Source: Polynucleobacter sp. AP-Capit-er-40B-B4 (GTDB lineage Bacteria > Pseudomonadota > Gammaproteobacteria > Burkholderiales > Burkholderiaceae). Taken from it: a DNA stretch of 64,000 bases. Location: positions 62,001 through 126,000 of the forward strand of contig NZ_JACVOV010000002.1 of assembly GCF_018882245.1 (NCBI RefSeq). Direction: 5' to 3'. Positions 63,036 through 64,000 of the stretch are shown here, in pieces. The notes beneath the pieces are model-generated. The model did not search any database. It saw only the letters and a program-made list of their open reading frames with translations, and was not told where the DNA came from. Within the stretch, counting starts at the first letter, position 1. Every line of letters starts with the position of its first letter. Made by a program: the position numbers and the translations under genes.

Positions 63036-63359
63036 TTAGGTGGTTGATTTGGCAATAAAGAATGCCTTTGGTACTGGAGTACACCAAACCACACCATCGC
63101 CGACCTGCCCCGTCTGACATACCGTCACAATGCGATCCATCAGCACTTCAGCAACTTCATCATTACAAATAATTTCTACTCGTACTTTTGCTGAGTAGTC
63201 TGTCAATTCATCTTTGATGTTTGCTTTACTGGTTTTGGATGGCGCACTACAACCCTCCACCTTAGCGACTGTCATTCCCGGAAACCCTGGAGTCTCCATG
63301 AGCGCTGTTCGTAAAGCAGGTAATTTATTAGGGCGAATAACCGCCTTCACTTCCATCAT
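63036..63359 (-). CDS. PII-like protein coupled to a heavy-metal RND pump
   Basis: A 107-residue PII-fold protein. The C-terminal block VCQTGQVGDGVVWCTPV matches the PII signature ARTGKIGDGKIF, and KAVIRPNKLPALRTAL is the PII start. The T-loop region differs: it lacks the Tyr51 uridylylation site and instead holds CSAPSKTSKANIKDEL with Lys and Cys. PII-like proteins next to CzcA/CusA pumps are a known separate group of unclear function. It overlaps the pump gene by four bases, so a regulatory contact with the transporter is likely. Confidence 0.85.
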   Translation of the reverse strand: MMEVKAVIRPNKLPALRTALMETPGFPGMTVAKVEGCSAPSKTSKANIKDELTDYSAKVRVEIICNDEVAEVLMDRIVTVCQTGQVGDGVVWCTPVPKAFFIAKSTT

Positions 63360-64000
63360 GCTTCCACCTCTTTGTCTTCAAACCATCTATATAGAACAGG
63401 TAACACCAATAAAGTGAGTGCTGTTGAGGTGATCAATCCCGCAATCACCACAGCTGCCAGAGGGCGAGTTACCTCTGAACCAGGACCGCCGGAGAACAGC
63501 ATTGGTACCAATGCCAACATTGCCACTGACGCAGTCATCATGACCGGCCTAAAGCGATGGCCGCAACCATGAAGGAGTGCATCCTCCATGCTGTATCCAT
63601 CCTCACGCAATTGCTTAATAAAGGAGATCAGCACCACACCATTGAGTACGGCGATACCCCACAAGTTAATGAAGCCCACCGCCGCTGGCACCGAGAGGTA
63701 TTCGCCTGTAATGAATAAACCAAACACGCCACCAATCGATGCAAAAGGCAGAACCAAAATAATGAGGCCAGCCAAACGAAGTGACTTAAACAACATAAAC
63801 AATAAAAAGAAGATTGCTAAGACCGTCAAAGGAATGATGATCATAAGGCGCGCCATCGCTCTTTGCATGTTTTCAAACTGACCACCCCATTGCAAGGTAT
63901 AGCCTTGAGGTAATTCCACATTCTTAGCAATCAGTTCTTGAGCTTCTTTTACAAAGCCACCTAAGTCGCGCCCTTCCACATTCACGCCAACTACCAAACG
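63356..64000 (-). CDS. Heavy-metal RND efflux pump (CzcA/CusA family), C-terminal part
   Basis: Partial: the gene runs past the window edge, and about 215 C-terminal residues are visible. They include the end of the second periplasmic loop (GYTLQWGGQFENMQRA) and the last transmembrane segments, with family motifs GGVFGLFITGEYLSVPAAVGFINLWGIAVLNGVVL (in part) and RFRPVMMTASVAMLALVPM. This inner-membrane proton/metal antiporter forms a tripartite complex with a membrane-fusion protein and an outer-membrane channel outside the window. It is followed by a coupled PII-like gene. Confidence 0.9.
   Translation of the reverse strand, partial: RLVVGVNVEGRDLGGFVKEAQELIAKNVELPQGYTLQWGGQFENMQRAMARLMIIIPLTVLAIFFLLFMLFKSLRLAGLIILVLPFASIGGVFGLFITGEYLSVPAAVGFINLWGIAVLNGVVLISFIKQLREDGYSMEDALLHGCGHRFRPVMMTASVAMLALVPMLFSGGPGSEVTRPLAAVVIAGLITSTALTLLVLPVLYRWFEDKEVEA

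Noticed and set aside
1..64000. Prophage, transposon, toxin-antitoxin or defence island
   Set aside because: No integrase, transposase, phage structural, nuclease-methylase or toxin-like gene was recognised anywhere; the only mobility trace is the tRNA-Lys repeat.

Overview
The window looks like the chromosome of a free-living betaproteobacterium of the Burkholderiaceae, most likely Polynucleobacter. This rests on moderate GC, very short intergenic gaps, and protein and gene-order character: lptF-lptG-cysB, a yebC-purD-hemF-nadD-rsfS-rlmH-maf-rng run, zapA followed by 6S RNA, and a second infA beside a csp gene. The genus is an inference; no rRNA is present to test it.

Layout. 0.1-7.5 kb: a secreted low-complexity protein, then an oxalate module on the minus strand (Crp/Fnr regulator, oxalyl-CoA decarboxylase, two formyl-CoA:oxalate CoA-transferase paralogues, a PAS-only protein and a solitary 10-formyl-THF hydrolase-like protein). 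7.6-10.1 kb: a cobalamin riboswitch and a BtuB-like TonB receptor. 10.2-11.8 kb: a ZapB-like protein, ZapA, 6S RNA and a TauE/SafE-family permease. 11.8-16.9 kb: a malonate module (MatB, a solitary Bug-type binding protein, malonyl-CoA decarboxylase, a LysR regulator with a clear inverted-repeat operator). 16.9-30.2 kb: housekeeping genes (lgt, holC, pepA, lptF, lptG, cysB, tRNA-Leu, yebC through rng). 30.2-34.7 kb: msbA and three LPS-core-type glycosyltransferases. 34.7-40.8 kb: dnaE, gluQRS and an RhlE-type helicase. 40.8-46.6 kb: a 2-hydroxyacid/glyoxylate module (GlcG-like protein, alanine/serine-glyoxylate aminotransferase, GntR regulator, fused FAD/Fe-S dehydrogenase) around a divergent promoter with two matching palindromes. 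46.6-50.8 kb: azlCD, queG, tsaE and an AmiC-type amidase.

From 50.9 to 56.7 kb the region is more accessory. An intact tRNA-Lys is followed by a nearly exact 50-bp copy of its 3' part about 1 kb downstream and a decayed third copy 0.6 kb further on. The modules between the copies hold infA2-csp and a lipoprotein. Beyond lie a lipoprotein resembling an M48 peptidase whose acidic catalytic residues have become amides, a carboxymuconolactone-decarboxylase-family protein, two His/Met/Cys-rich exported or membrane proteins, and an SHP/DHC/cytochrome b561 operon. 56.8-61.6 kb carries a CoA-transferase / HMG-CoA-lyase-like / VOC / beta-hydroxyacid dehydrogenase operon with a divergent LysR gene. The end holds a universal stress protein, an isochorismatase-family hydrolase, and a PII-like protein coupled to a heavy-metal RND pump that runs off the edge.

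Functionally, the window describes a cell using small organic acids typical of humic water (oxalate, malonate, 2-hydroxyacids, possibly HMG or branched acids), each module having its own local regulator and often a visible operator. I found no CRISPR array, transposase, integrase or recognisable defence system. The best candidates for something undescribed are the accretion of cargo behind tRNA-Lys, the amidated M48-like lipoprotein, the folate hydrolase in the oxalate cluster, and a possible two-state RNA ahead of csp.
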